A stretch of 43,034 bases of DNA from positions 1 through 43,034 of IMG/VR virus record IMGVR_UViG_3300044627_004278, one strand, 5' to 3'. Positions within the stretch are counted from its first letter, which is position 1, and each line of letters opens with the position of its first letter. The position numbers and the translations under genes were made by a program. Shown in pieces: positions 23,914-32,754 of the stretch. The stretch comes from a virus. The notes below the pieces were generated by a model that was not told the origin of the DNA, searched no databases, and saw only the letters and a program-made list of their open reading frames with translations.

Positions 23914-24276
23914 TTACGACAGTGTGAGGAGATACCTGGTTTTCTGGACAAGTGCAAGCATCTCATCACGTATATTTAACAGAGATGTGTGGTCAATTGT
24001 TTTTTCTTTTTGTATTTCTTCTGAAAGATATTCTTCAAAAGATTTAAGAACAAAATCTGCAGTAGTTTTTTTTGGTCCATTGAATGTTAGAGAACTAATT
24101 TGAAATACTTCTTCCCGACCATTGATTCCAACATATGCCTCCGTAAATGCATCCAATAAAGGATCTAATCCTTCGTAAAGAGTTCCCAACGCAATATGGG
24201 CTGAATACGAGGATGTACCCCAATGATGGAGACGAATTTCATTTTGAAAATTTAAAAGTGTTTGTATACAATTCAT
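23914..24276 (-). CDS. Ferritin-like small phage protein (DUF5856-like)
   Basis: A 120-residue, mostly alpha-helical protein. Its N-terminal LLNFQNEIRLHHWGTSSYSAHIALGTLYEGLDPLLDAFTEAYVG resembles a conserved family in T4-like phages with the pattern 'lKifHWqTksya.H.alg.lye.ld...D...E', often described as ferritin-like. The conserved His and Glu/Asp positions suggest metal or cofactor contact, but function is unknown. It begins 4 bases inside the preceding gene's end, so expression is coupled to the cysteine-motif gene. Confidence 0.6.
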   Translation of the reverse strand: MNCIQTLLNFQNEIRLHHWGTSSYSAHIALGTLYEGLDPLLDAFTEAYVGINGREEVFQISSLTFNGPKKTTADFVLKSFEEYLSEEIQKEKTIDHTSLLNIRDEMLALVQKTRYLLTLS

Positions 24277-24929
24277 GTTATTCCTTTTTGTTCTTCAATA
24301 GTATTTACAATTGCTTTTGCAGCACCTTTTATAGAATTTAAAGCATCCTTTGTATTAAAACCTGTCCCTGAAGATTTACCAAATTTTTTAATTGGGCATT
24401 CGAAAGAAGGCATCCATAATTTATTTGTTAATGCTGCTCTAGGATTTTTTGAACTACAACCACATTTAGTACACCAACCCAGTTCTTCTTGATCTGGTTT
24501 TGGATTTACTTTATTTGGACACTCTTTACAAATATTTTTTCTTTCTTCATATATCTCAAGAGAAACTTTTCCATTAAAAAATTGAGATCCTTCTGCTTTT
24601 CCATATGAAAGAGCTTTTTTAAGAAAAGATTCACTTTCACCATTTTCTTCGTCAACTTTTTCATTTATAGAAGGATTGTATATGTTAGTTTGAGGAAGTT
24701 TTGATTTTAATTCTTGTAACGATGGTCGCAAAAATCCCGGAATATCCGGTGTTATATTTTTTCTTAATTCACATTCACTGCACTTTTTAATATTAGTTTC
24801 TTCATTTTTTAATGCACAAAATGAAGAACATTTGTTATTAATTTGCCAATATACGCAATTAATTTTTTTATGTACAATTTTATTATTAGTTGTACATCTT
24901 TCGAATTGTGGTAAAACAATATTATTCAT
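24273..24929 (-). CDS. Cysteine-rich protein with several zinc-knuckle-like motifs
   Basis: A 218-residue protein with about 15 cysteines in CxxC-like groups: CVYWQINNKCSSFC, KKCSECELRKN, ICKECPNKVN, and WCTKCGCSSKNPRAAL with FECPIKKFG. The last group matches the CGxCGC...CP arrangement in the 131-residue protein at 9684-10079. The remainder is helical and polar. It directly follows the 1272-residue cysteine-rich protein and overlaps its neighbours by 1-4 bases, so the two are made together. A metal-binding or disulphide-related partner of the large protein is possible; function is not known. Confidence 0.6.
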   Translation of the reverse strand: MNNIVLPQFERCTTNNKIVHKKINCVYWQINNKCSSFCALKNEETNIKKCSECELRKNITPDIPGFLRPSLQELKSKLPQTNIYNPSINEKVDEENGESESFLKKALSYGKAEGSQFFNGKVSLEIYEERKNICKECPNKVNPKPDQEELGWCTKCGCSSKNPRAALTNKLWMPSFECPIKKFGKSSGTGFNTKDALNSIKGAAKAIVNTIEEQKGIT

Positions 24930-27900
24930 TATCTACTTGGACCTTTAGCCGTAATTATAATATGACTTCTGTTTATTGCAAGTGAATCTCTATTTGGATT
25001 TGGCTGGTATGTAGTATCAAAAGGCAAAAATCCTCTATCATTTTCTTCTACTTCATATTTTTTAATAGTAATGTTTAATCCCGGTGCTTCTGAGGCGCAC
25101 ACCCTACCACAACCTAATTGAGGCCAAGGATTTATTGGAACATTCAAAGGCTCTAAACTCCAACATTGCGCATCACTGGTATACCAAGCATACCTACTCC
25201 AACCAGACAAAGAAGCATAATCTATGCTTATTCCATTTTCTGGGCAATTTATATCTTGGCTTTCTATTTCTATTTCTAAATTTTCAATAAAATCTGGAGT
25301 TTGTAGTTTTCCTTCTTTTGTTCTTTGTTGACATAAATATTTTCTCCAATTTACAAATGATGGTGGGAATCCCCAACCATATCCTGCTCCAAGAGGACCA
25401 CACGTTTTAAATTGATAACCATACTGACAGCCCGCCCCACTGGGACAATCAGGAGTTGCAGTTTTTGTCCATAAACAATCTGCTCCGGGACCAGAATATT
25501 TTTGACAATTTGCTCCAGACTTTAGTGCATCAATTGCTAATTGTCCATCACAACCACATGCATGATATTCTTGACAATTTTCAGACATACATTCTGACAA
25601 ATAAGTTGCAGTAGAATTGGCGCCCCCTGTCTGTAAGTATATTCTTTCAGTATCAAGTCCAAAATATTTTGGAGCAATCGAACAACTTGATAAGTAACAT
25701 ACTTCTGCAACTTCTCCTCTACTAACTAATTTTTCATCACCACAATCTTCACAAAATTTAGAAATTCCAACTCTAGCCTTTGGGCCCATAACATTTTGAC
25801 CACAAGACCAGTAACCAGACCAAGTTTTATCTGATCCAGCAACACCCTGTTCTATAGCAGAAGATTCTCCGGGGCAAGGTACTTCATTGCTTGAACCTTT
25901 ACAAAGTATAGTATCTTCACCAGTGCATTTATTGCATCTGCAAGAACTTTTACATTCAGGACAATCGGGCTCACACCCATCTCCATCTGGAAAACAACAG
26001 GCATCAGCCCCATTGAAGGTTCCTAATGGATTTCCATCTTCATCAAGATCTTCTGGAATACAATTTCTAGGAACACCAGAATATGGATTGTAACAGCCTC
26101 CAGGACAGAAACCTTGTGAACCACCACACGGATCTGGTTCATTTATTTGACAAACTGCATCTTGTTCATCACAGGCACACAAAGAACATTCAACTGCACA
26201 CATATATTTTGGTGCATTGGTGGGAAATGGGGTTTCATTAAACACGGGATATTGATTCATGTAATAACTATCCCTGCGGTATCCTTCTGCATCACCTATT
26301 GAACAAGTTGAGGATATCCATTCACAAGAATATTCTCCGTATAAAATACCACAATCATATGGTTCAAATCCCCTTGTAACTAATTCTTTTGCGTCTGAAA
26401 TTGCATCGGGGTGAACTTTTAATCCAATATAAGAATTTCTATATCTGCATCCTTCTCTGTCAACAAAACTTGACATGGGGGATCCCGGATTTCCAGATGC
26501 GAATGGTATATCTGCATTTGCTCCAGTCCATCTTTTTGAATGTTCTGCCATTACACTGGATGCATTTCCCGGATCAATTACATCATCATTTTGATCTACA
26601 TAAACAACGGGGCAGGATCCAAAACTTAAATAAGGTAATAGTTTATTTGTTAATCCAAATACACAATTATCTCCTGTAGGCCAAGGAGCTGGAGTTCTAA
26701 ATTGCACCTCTTGATTTGCGCAAAGATTTACCTGTGATGGCATTGGCAATCCTTTGCTGTGGATTATCATTTTTAATCCACCGCTAGTTTCATTTGTTGA
26801 ACCACCGGGCTGCGAATCACAATTGCAATTTGGATCACTTGAAGAACTACTACATACAATGCACGACATTGCTTTTGTTTCTACTTTTACATCTAAAACA
26901 ATAGGTCCTCTTTCTGCAAAAGATATTTTTCCTCCTATTTTATTTGTCATGCAATGTAAAAATGGATCTACTGGAAGAGGGTCCATAAATCCTCCACCCT
27001 CTAACCGTATTGGACAACCTGTTACACATTCGTCACAAGAAGAAGGTAATATTCTTTCATATCTTCCTGTATTTCCAGTTCCACTAGATCCTGTTGGGCC
27101 ACTGTCACCATAACATGGATAATGTGCTACAGACGATCCTGTAGGTCCAGATGATGCTGTAGGTCCAGATGATGCTGTAGGTCCAGATGATGCCGTAGGT
27201 CCACATGATCCAGAATTGTTTGTTGATGGTGTTTTATTTTTATAACCAGATGGACAATCGCAACCAAGACTAGAAAAATGAGTTTCTGTTAATTTTTGAG
27301 TAACAGTTATTTTAAATTTTTTTTCGTCTGGTGTTCCTTCTTTAAATACTTTTTCTAAAGAATTTATTTGAACATCCCAATCTCTGAACACTCTCCAGAC
27401 TTTTCCTTGATCTATATCAGAATGATCTAAAGTAAAAAGCACTCTAAGTGCATTTGTTGGTGTTTTATTTATCCACAGACCATCATCTTCGGGGCCAGCA
27501 GACCATTCAAATCCAGAAGCTTCTAATAATTCTATTTCACCATTTATGGCTTCACAATCCATACCAAAAGACCATTCACCAAAACTTCTTGCCTGTTCGC
27601 TATAAGTGGGTCTACAAAAATCTCCATATATACCACCAAAACCGTCAAAATCATAATCTGGCGGCGGGCCATCTTCCAATTCTTGCGCAAAAAATTTGGT
27701 TGGTACTACAACGTGAATACTAAATTTTCTCGGAAGCTGGCCTGAATTTGTTTTATCATAAACATCCCATTCTGGGGTTGTATATCTATGTGCCGGATCC
27801 CACCAACAAAAAAATCTTCTCTTTTCTTCTGCGGTATTATAATTTGAAAGTTTTTCACATGATTCGGGAACATCTTCCCAGCCAAATGGAGTTCCATTTG

Positions 27901-28747
27901 GATCTAATTCATAACATATTTCATCATTAGAACAATAAGATTTTAAACATCTCTGTGGGTTTTCATTTTCACAGGGATCTTCGCTTTCCCCATCGCCAGT
28001 ATTTGTTTCATCGTTACATGTATCATTAGAAAGACTATTTTGTTCTGCGTATTTAAATCTGTATGGCCATGGGCCTCTGGGCATTTTTGCAAAACTTTTA
28101 TTACAACCTTCATTACCTAATAAATCAACAAATGCATAACATTCTGTCAACTCTTCCCAATTTATTTTTTCACTTTCATTTACATGATAAGATCCAACTG
28201 CATCTGGATGCGCTCTTAAATTTTTTGTTTTTCCATTAATATTTAAATTTATAACTTCTTGGTAAGAACCATTTACTTCTTTTTCAATTTTTAAATTAAA
28301 TAAAATATCAAAAAATGAATCATCATCATTTTCGATATTTGTCATATTAAGGCCGTTGAACCAACACGGATATATTTCACCATAATATAATGCATCACCC
28401 CAAACATAACTTTGTTCTTTTAAAACATCTGAGGGGGTTCTAAAATTTATATAAGTATCTAAATTTTTTACTTTTTTACATTCCCAACAAGAATTTTCAT
28501 CATATGTTCCATAACCTATTGCTGTTTCTAATGTGCCATCTTGTGAACATATGAAATTGGTCATCACATGACCAACACTGGGTATATCGGTTGTTAAAGT
28601 TCCTATTGGATTCCAATTAGGTTGCCCACATTGTTCTAAATTACCTTCATTAGCAAATAAATCATAACGATTATACCAATTTGCTCCAGAAAAATCATGG
28701 TCGCACCAACCTTCTTTAATATCACAACAACAAGCTTTTGTAGGCAT
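24929..28747 (-). CDS. Large cysteine-rich virion/adhesin protein with collagen-like repeats
   Basis: A 1272-residue protein, the longest in the window. It is unusually rich in cysteine, often as CxxC or CC (for example CCCDIKEGWC near the N terminus and CSLCACDEQDAVC near residue 880). A collagen-like block with GPTASS units lies near 520-560. There is no signal peptide or transmembrane segment, so it is probably a virion component rather than secreted. The late promoter TATAAATA (28764-28771) and GAGGTGA precede it. The cysteines suggest zinc clusters or extracellular disulphides in a tail-fibre or host-binding protein. No close family is recognised by eye. Confidence 0.6.
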   Translation of the reverse strand: MPTKACCCDIKEGWCDHDFSGANWYNRYDLFANEGNLEQCGQPNWNPIGTLTTDIPSVGHVMTNFICSQDGTLETAIGYGTYDENSCWECKKVKNLDTYINFRTPSDVLKEQSYVWGDALYYGEIYPCWFNGLNMTNIENDDDSFFDILFNLKIEKEVNGSYQEVINLNINGKTKNLRAHPDAVGSYHVNESEKINWEELTECYAFVDLLGNEGCNKSFAKMPRGPWPYRFKYAEQNSLSNDTCNDETNTGDGESEDPCENENPQRCLKSYCSNDEICYELDPNGTPFGWEDVPESCEKLSNYNTAEEKRRFFCWWDPAHRYTTPEWDVYDKTNSGQLPRKFSIHVVVPTKFFAQELEDGPPPDYDFDGFGGIYGDFCRPTYSEQARSFGEWSFGMDCEAINGEIELLEASGFEWSAGPEDDGLWINKTPTNALRVLFTLDHSDIDQGKVWRVFRDWDVQINSLEKVFKEGTPDEKKFKITVTQKLTETHFSSLGCDCPSGYKNKTPSTNNSGSCGPTASSGPTASSGPTASSGPTGSSVAHYPCYGDSGPTGSSGTGNTGRYERILPSSCDECVTGCPIRLEGGGFMDPLPVDPFLHCMTNKIGGKISFAERGPIVLDVKVETKAMSCIVCSSSSSDPNCNCDSQPGGSTNETSGGLKMIIHSKGLPMPSQVNLCANQEVQFRTPAPWPTGDNCVFGLTNKLLPYLSFGSCPVVYVDQNDDVIDPGNASSVMAEHSKRWTGANADIPFASGNPGSPMSSFVDREGCRYRNSYIGLKVHPDAISDAKELVTRGFEPYDCGILYGEYSCEWISSTCSIGDAEGYRRDSYYMNQYPVFNETPFPTNAPKYMCAVECSLCACDEQDAVCQINEPDPCGGSQGFCPGGCYNPYSGVPRNCIPEDLDEDGNPLGTFNGADACCFPDGDGCEPDCPECKSSCRCNKCTGEDTILCKGSSNEVPCPGESSAIEQGVAGSDKTWSGYWSCGQNVMGPKARVGISKFCEDCGDEKLVSRGEVAEVCYLSSCSIAPKYFGLDTERIYLQTGGANSTATYLSECMSENCQEYHACGCDGQLAIDALKSGANCQKYSGPGADCLWTKTATPDCPSGAGCQYGYQFKTCGPLGAGYGWGFPPSFVNWRKYLCQQRTKEGKLQTPDFIENLEIEIESQDINCPENGISIDYASLSGWSRYAWYTSDAQCWSLEPLNVPINPWPQLGCGRVCASEAPGLNITIKKYEVEENDRGFLPFDTTYQPNPNRDSLAINRSHIIITAKGPSR
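27141..27212 (-). repeat. 18-bp tandem repeat encoding collagen-like GPTASS units
   Basis: Three near-identical copies of an 18-base unit (27141-27194) plus a degenerate fourth. They encode Gly-Pro-Thr-Ala-Ser-Ser on the minus strand. Such short in-frame repeats can vary in copy number between strains. Confidence 0.85.
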
Positions 28748-28763
28748 AAGTCACCTCAAATAA

Positions 28764-28771
28764 TATTTATA
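28764..28771 (-). promoter_or_regulatory. Late promoter for the cysteine-rich virion protein
   Basis: A perfect TATAAATA, 16 bases before the ATG at 28747, followed by TTATTT and the ribosome-binding site GAGGTGA. This is a conventional leadered late gene. Confidence 0.75.
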
Positions 28772-28773
28772 TG

Positions 28774-29700
28774 TTATGTGAGAGGAGTCGGATCTATTTT
28801 ATATGGTCTTTCATCATCCACACCAAAACCGATTGTACTAGCTATATCTGTTCCTAATCCACCTTGTGAGACTATACTATTAGGTGCATTTACATAATTT
28901 ATAAAATAATTATCCGCCGTTTTACCGGAAGAAGGGGTATTTGAAATATTTAATCTTCTGATAATAGTATAGTATGGTGGATTTGGACTTAAACTAACTG
29001 TATCAGCCGGACCAATATTGTTAGAAGGTTTACATGGATTTTCAATTACTATATCATTGCCACCTAATGTCATGCCTGTTCCCGCACCAGGTCCTTGAGT
29101 TATCTGGTAAGTAAATCCGATTGCAAGCTTCATTCTCCAAACAATTTCTTTTTCATTTCCGGGATTATTGTTAACTAAGTAGTAATGATATAATCCAGTA
29201 TAACCTGTAGTTGGGGCAGTATCTCCCATTTTGAACCCCATACAAAAACCGTACTCAACTGGAAATCCAAAAGTACTTCCGGGTCTTGGAGAATTTGCGG
29301 GTGTTCCTATAGTTCCACCTTGTGTAAATTTTCCTGCTGCAACTATTGTTTCTCTGGTTGTAGAATCATCTGTGGATGACTGATCTACTAATTTATAATA
29401 TAGAGTTAACCCAGCAGAAGAAAGCTGTGCAACCGTTTTTGGATTATTTGTTGCTTCTTCTAATGTTAAAACTAAAGTTGTAACTTTTGTCGGAAATCCT
29501 TCAGCTATATCTGGTGGAACTCTTTTATATGCTGGAGTCCAAGAAACAAAATTTGATGTTCCATTACCAAATGGTGGCAAATGCATGTAAAGATCATTTA
29601 TTCTTGGTTGATAATATATCGAACCCGTATTGTATTCGCCAGCAGAACCACCAACTTCAGTAGTTCTAGTACTGGGAGTTCCAAAATTTTTGTATGTCAT
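28774..29700 (-). CDS. Putative virion structural protein
   Basis: A 308-residue Gly/Thr/Pro-rich protein without recognised family. Segments such as YYQPRINDLYMHLPPFGNG, TTLVLTLEEATNNPKTVAQLSSAGLTLYYKL and KEIVWRMKLAIGFTYQI alternate beta strands and loops. It lies between the large cysteine-rich protein and two further small genes, all in one late transcript beginning at 30690. The ribosome-binding site is GGAGAAG. A tail-fibre-associated or decoration role is inferred from its neighbours. Confidence 0.55.
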   Translation of the reverse strand: MTYKNFGTPSTRTTEVGGSAGEYNTGSIYYQPRINDLYMHLPPFGNGTSNFVSWTPAYKRVPPDIAEGFPTKVTTLVLTLEEATNNPKTVAQLSSAGLTLYYKLVDQSSTDDSTTRETIVAAGKFTQGGTIGTPANSPRPGSTFGFPVEYGFCMGFKMGDTAPTTGYTGLYHYYLVNNNPGNEKEIVWRMKLAIGFTYQITQGPGAGTGMTLGGNDIVIENPCKPSNNIGPADTVSLSPNPPYYTIIRRLNISNTPSSGKTADNYFINYVNAPNSIVSQGGLGTDIASTIGFGVDDERPYKIDPTPLT

Positions 29701-30020
29701 AATTCTTCTCCGATATAATTAAATTTATATTTTGTCAATTCTTCATTTGTTGTAGAGTTTTTTAATACTAAATTAAAATTTTCTTGTACACTATTAAATA
29801 TTACTTTTAATTTAAAACTAAAAAAAGAATCAATTAAAATTTCATTATTCATTAATATCGGTTCTTCGTTCTTGATTAAATAAACTTCTACATTAGAAGC
29901 ATTTTGATCTTTTACTAATGTTAAATAAAATATTTCTGAATTTTCATTTCCAGAAAAACCCACTGTATATAAAAATTCTCTACTATTAGAATAATTATAT
30001 GTTGTTATACAATATTTCAT
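29697..30020 (-). CDS. Unrecognised small protein in the fibre-like late operon
   Basis: A 107-residue protein with predicted beta strands (KYCITTYNYSNSREFLYTVGF, IFYLTLVKDQNASNVEVYLIKN, FFSFKLKVIFNSVQENFNLVLKN). Its size and strand pattern suggest a single small beta-sandwich. It overlaps the next gene by 4 bases and follows the 216-residue gene after 4 bases, so it is translated from the same late mRNA. No function can be assigned. Confidence 0.5.
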   Translation of the reverse strand: MKYCITTYNYSNSREFLYTVGFSGNENSEIFYLTLVKDQNASNVEVYLIKNEEPILMNNEILIDSFFSFKLKVIFNSVQENFNLVLKNSTTNEELTKYKFNYIGEEL

Positions 30021-30024
30021 TTAA

Positions 30025-30675
30025 TTAAACATCTGTAATATTAAAAGTAGCTACGGTTGCATTTGGTGAAACTGATGTATTTTTCACTACAAATGATACC
30101 GGATATGGTTCAGGACCATCACTATAATCTTCAAGTGCTACTATTTTAAATCTTAAATTACCTGGGCCCAACGTTACTAATGCTAATTCTAATGTAGTAG
30201 AATCTGTTATATCGATATAAGACCCACCTTGATTAGAATATTGAAATTTATAATCAACCAAAGAAGAGAAACTGACACCTGTGGTGCCATTGAATACTCC
30301 AAATGAAAGTGTTACGGGACAACTATTTCCAGATAAAGTGGTAGCTGCATCAGGAAACAATTCTGCATCGGGTGCTGTGTAATCTGTAAACAAAATGTTT
30401 ACAGGGTTTCCTGAGTTTAATACACCAATGGTATAATTACATGGAATAAGTTTTTCTCTGCTATCGCCACTTAAAGTTTCATAACCAATTAATAATAAAT
30501 CTTGCATAGAAATATTGGGCAAACGAAAACCATTGTTTACGTTCACCCAAGATTCATTGAGTTGGTCCCATTTGAATGGGCCCATTGCAGTATTAATAAT
30601 TTTTTCACCTGTTTTTGAAGGTAAACCTGATTGCATACCTTCAAAAAATGTATTCATTGTCTTTTTTACGCCCAT
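30025..30675 (-). CDS. Putative virion structural protein, first gene of late operon
   Basis: A 216-residue protein. The N-terminal ~70 residues (MNTFFEGMQSGLPSKTGEKIINTAMGPFKWDQLNESWVNVNNGFRLPN) recall phage structural proteins that name a product layer. The remainder, YKFQYSNQGGSYIDITDS with later LRFKIVALEDYSDGPEPYPVSF, resembles an Ig- or fibronectin-like beta domain. It has a perfect TATAAATA late core at 30690-30697 and GAGGAAAA as ribosome-binding site. As the first gene of the operon leading to the large cysteine-rich protein, it is probably part of the same surface structure. Confidence 0.55.
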   Translation of the reverse strand: MGVKKTMNTFFEGMQSGLPSKTGEKIINTAMGPFKWDQLNESWVNVNNGFRLPNISMQDLLLIGYETLSGDSREKLIPCNYTIGVLNSGNPVNILFTDYTAPDAELFPDAATTLSGNSCPVTLSFGVFNGTTGVSFSSLVDYKFQYSNQGGSYIDITDSTTLELALVTLGPGNLRFKIVALEDYSDGPEPYPVSFVVKNTSVSPNATVATFNITDV

Positions 30676-30689
30676 ATTTTCCTCAAAAG

Positions 30690-30697
30690 TATTTATA
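30690..30697 (-). promoter_or_regulatory. Late promoter for the 30.7-24.9 kb structural operon
   Basis: A perfect TATAAATA, 14 bases before the ATG at 30675, followed by GAGGAAAA. It overlaps the end of the deaminase-like gene and marks the border between early and late transcription. Confidence 0.72.
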
Positions 30698-31067
30698 AAA
30701 TATTCAAACCATCATCATTGGTGTAATATATTTTATGAAATAGTTCTGAGCACCATTTACTGCACACTGGACATGGTTTTGAATTTCTAAATTCTCCAAA
30801 TCTGTTAAATCTTACGTTTAGCAATATAAGTTTTTTATCTCTCAAATTATATGGAACTTTTCTAAATGCGTCCAATTCTGAATGCATTTCTCCATACTTA
30901 TATCCCAATTTTATTGTTTTGGGATGAGTTTTAAAAATATTTTGGCCTATTGCTATTATTTTTTTCTTGTATATTATAATAGAAGTATGCTTTTTCTGCC
31001 TTTGCATTGAAATTGAAAGAGACTTTGCAATCGGCATATAATTTTCTATAATAGTATCAAAATTCAT
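30693..31067 (-). CDS. Cytidine/deoxycytidylate deaminase-like protein
   Basis: A 124-residue protein with the zinc-deaminase signature: GEMHSELDAF (HxE, with catalytic Glu) and KPCPVCSKWC (PCxxC). It resembles the dCMP/cytidine deaminase superfamily. T4-like phages use dCMP deaminase to balance dCTP and dTTP, but this protein lacks the extra allosteric region of T4 Cd (193 residues), so substrate specificity is open; a base- or RNA-level substrate is also possible. It overlaps no neighbour, follows the LSm-like gene after one base, and belongs to the sigma70-type transcript starting near 31390. Confidence 0.75.
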   Translation of the reverse strand: MNFDTIIENYMPIAKSLSISMQRQKKHTSIIIYKKKIIAIGQNIFKTHPKTIKLGYKYGEMHSELDAFRKVPYNLRDKKLILLNVRFNRFGEFRNSKPCPVCSKWCSELFHKIYYTNDDGLNIL

Positions 31068-31068
31068 T

Positions 31069-31377
31069 TTACGTCGTCAATTTTAATCCTCCAACTGTGT
31101 TTAGAGAATTTGTCGGGGTGACGATGCCCTTATTAAGACTTGAATCGTATTGTTCTTTGAGTTCTTCTACTGGTTCTACTATAAACGGAATAAATGATTT
31201 TGGAATTTCTACACCTTTAGATGCTTTTGTATAGATTAACCAAGGCATTAAACCAATTTGACCGTGGCCGACTGGAACTAAAATTGCTGGATCTTTTAAA
31301 ATAAAACTTTCAGGTGTTTCTTCAAACCTTGATAAAATTTCTTCGCCCGAATTTAGTCTAAATACTTTTACATTCAT
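31069..31377 (-). CDS. Small LSm/SH3-like conserved phage protein
   Basis: A 102-residue protein. Its start VKVFRLNSGEEILSRFEETPESFILKDPAILVPVG and middle IGLMPWLIYTKAS match a small beta-barrel family frequent in T4-like cyanophages ('rl.tGeeiig...e....v.nP.......'), suggesting an LSm- or SH3-like fold. Function unknown; an RNA-binding role would be an inference only. It has its own strong sigma70-type promoter and AAGGA ribosome-binding site, so it is early. The last ~25 residues are a flexible tail. Confidence 0.6.
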   Translation of the reverse strand: MNVKVFRLNSGEEILSRFEETPESFILKDPAILVPVGHGQIGLMPWLIYTKASKGVEIPKSFIPFIVEPVEELKEQYDSSLNKGIVTPTNSLNTVGGLKLTT

Positions 31378-31395
31378 ATGAATCCTTTGTGTATT

Positions 31396-31423
31396 ATTAT
31401 AGCCTGTATAATACTATTAGCAA
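31396..31423 (-). promoter_or_regulatory. Sigma70-type promoter for the LSm-like/deaminase genes
   Basis: TTGCTA (31418-31423), 16-base spacer, perfect TATAAT (31396-31401), with a leader ending in AAGGATTCAT and then ATG. Located in the 86-base gap after the glycosyltransferase gene. Confidence 0.7.
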
Positions 31424-31463
31424 GCAACAATCCAATGAAATCATTTATGAATGCTTACGATAA

Positions 31464-32243
31464 TCAAACTAAAAGTTCAGGATAAACAATTATTGGATTT
31501 AAAATTTCTTTAATATTTACCGAATGGCCATTTTCTTTCCACCAATTTAAAATTAAAGTATTAGAATTGATGTGAGCACATTTATCTTCTTCACCTTTAT
31601 CCGGGAAAACAGATTGCAAATTTATATTTTCAATCAATAGTGGTAAATTATAAGTTTTACCTCCCATATACATTATATTTTCACATATAGGCCATGCTTC
31701 TGCATTTGGTATTGTAAAATTAAATAAATTTATATCTTTAATATACCAATCTATTAATTTTTTTGCATAAGATCTCTTTATCAAAGAAAATAAACCAAAT
31801 TCTTGTATAATTCTTGGATGTAAATGATATGTAAGCCTTTGTGTACCATAGGTTATATTGCCTAAATGTATACATTCCCAATCATCTGGCAAATTGTTTT
31901 CAAATTCTTCCCAAGTAAAATTCCAATAATTTGCTGTTTCAAATGAAACATCATCTTCTAAAAACAGAGCGGAATTGTCATCTGTTGTTTCATACCATTC
32001 TTTTATTGCCAACAAATGTGATGCAGTCACATAATGACCTTTAATCGATCCTAATTCATTTATTCTGTGACCAGTTATTATTTTTTTTGAATCAGATTCT
32101 TCAGTAGATATTTTTAAATCATAATTGTTGATATTATAATTTTTAAAATGATCTATGATATAGTTTTGCCTATCTATACATGTCTCGTAAGACATGCAAT
32201 AAATTTTTGGTAAATTTTTTAATTTATTTTCCAAAGATACCAT
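31464..32243 (-). CDS. Glycosyltransferase family 25-like protein
   Basis: A 259-residue protein with the GT25 (LPS/collagen galactosyltransferase type) layout: an N-terminal KIYCMSYETCIDRQNYIIDHF, GSIKGHYVTASHLLAIKEWYE near the middle, and ALFLEDDVSF as the DXD-like metal and nucleotide-sugar site. It is probably a cytoplasmic enzyme that transfers a sugar to a glycan or protein. Phages can use such enzymes to modify host surface sugars or virion proteins. It is one base from a TPR gene and near a GH130-like gene, forming a small glycan cassette. Confidence 0.75.
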   Translation of the reverse strand: MVSLENKLKNLPKIYCMSYETCIDRQNYIIDHFKNYNINNYDLKISTEESDSKKIITGHRINELGSIKGHYVTASHLLAIKEWYETTDDNSALFLEDDVSFETANYWNFTWEEFENNLPDDWECIHLGNITYGTQRLTYHLHPRIIQEFGLFSLIKRSYAKKLIDWYIKDINLFNFTIPNAEAWPICENIMYMGGKTYNLPLLIENINLQSVFPDKGEEDKCAHINSNTLILNWWKENGHSVNIKEILNPIIVYPELLV

Positions 32244-32244
32244 A

Positions 32245-32754
32245 TTACAATTTTATATCAAGATCTTTTATAAATTGGAATGAATCGTCTTCTGCCTTCA
32301 TACCACATTTATGTGCAAACAATAATTTTTTTAATTTAAATTCAAGATCACCTTTATATGATATTGGTTCTCTTAATTTTTCATTTACATCACAATACTG
32401 TTCTCCAATACAAATCATCATATAAGAATTATGATGCATTGCAAGTTTGTAAAAAACATCTGCAATAAAAAGATATGCTTCAGGTCTATTTGGAAGAATA
32501 GAGATTGCATTTTGAAAAAATGATTTTTCTGTATAAAGCCTGCTGCCTTGTCTTCTTATTGCAAGACCCGCACGAATCATACATTCATATTGAAGTAATT
32601 TATCATCACTTCTTTCAGCACATCGAATATAATGTGATATTGCAGAAGCAACCTGATTCATAGAATCATAAGTTAAAGCTATTTTAAAATTTATTTCTGG
32701 ATCTTCAGTATTGTGTGTATATTCGATTAGTTGAGTTGATAAACGATCTATCAT
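32245..32754 (-). CDS. TPR-type helical repeat protein
   Basis: A 169-residue protein. It contains tetratricopeptide-like helix pairs: NFKIALTYDSMNQVASAISHYIRCAE, then YECMIRAGLAIRRQG and FFQNAISILPNRPEAYLFIADVFYKL, each with the Ala/Gly spacing of TPR units. TPR proteins bind other proteins. The genes on both sides are a GT25-like enzyme and a GH130-like protein, so it may organise a glycan-modifying complex. Its start overlaps the end of the GH130-like gene by 4 bases. Confidence 0.6.
   Translation of the reverse strand: MIDRLSTQLIEYTHNTEDPEINFKIALTYDSMNQVASAISHYIRCAERSDDKLLQYECMIRAGLAIRRQGSRLYTEKSFFQNAISILPNRPEAYLFIADVFYKLAMHHNSYMMICIGEQYCDVNEKLREPISYKGDLEFKLKKLLFAHKCGMKAEDDSFQFIKDLDIKL

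Noticed and set aside
25084-27930. Plus-strand open frames opposite the 1272-residue gene
   Set aside because: Short, unordered, without ribosome-binding sites, and antisense to a long intact coding frame.
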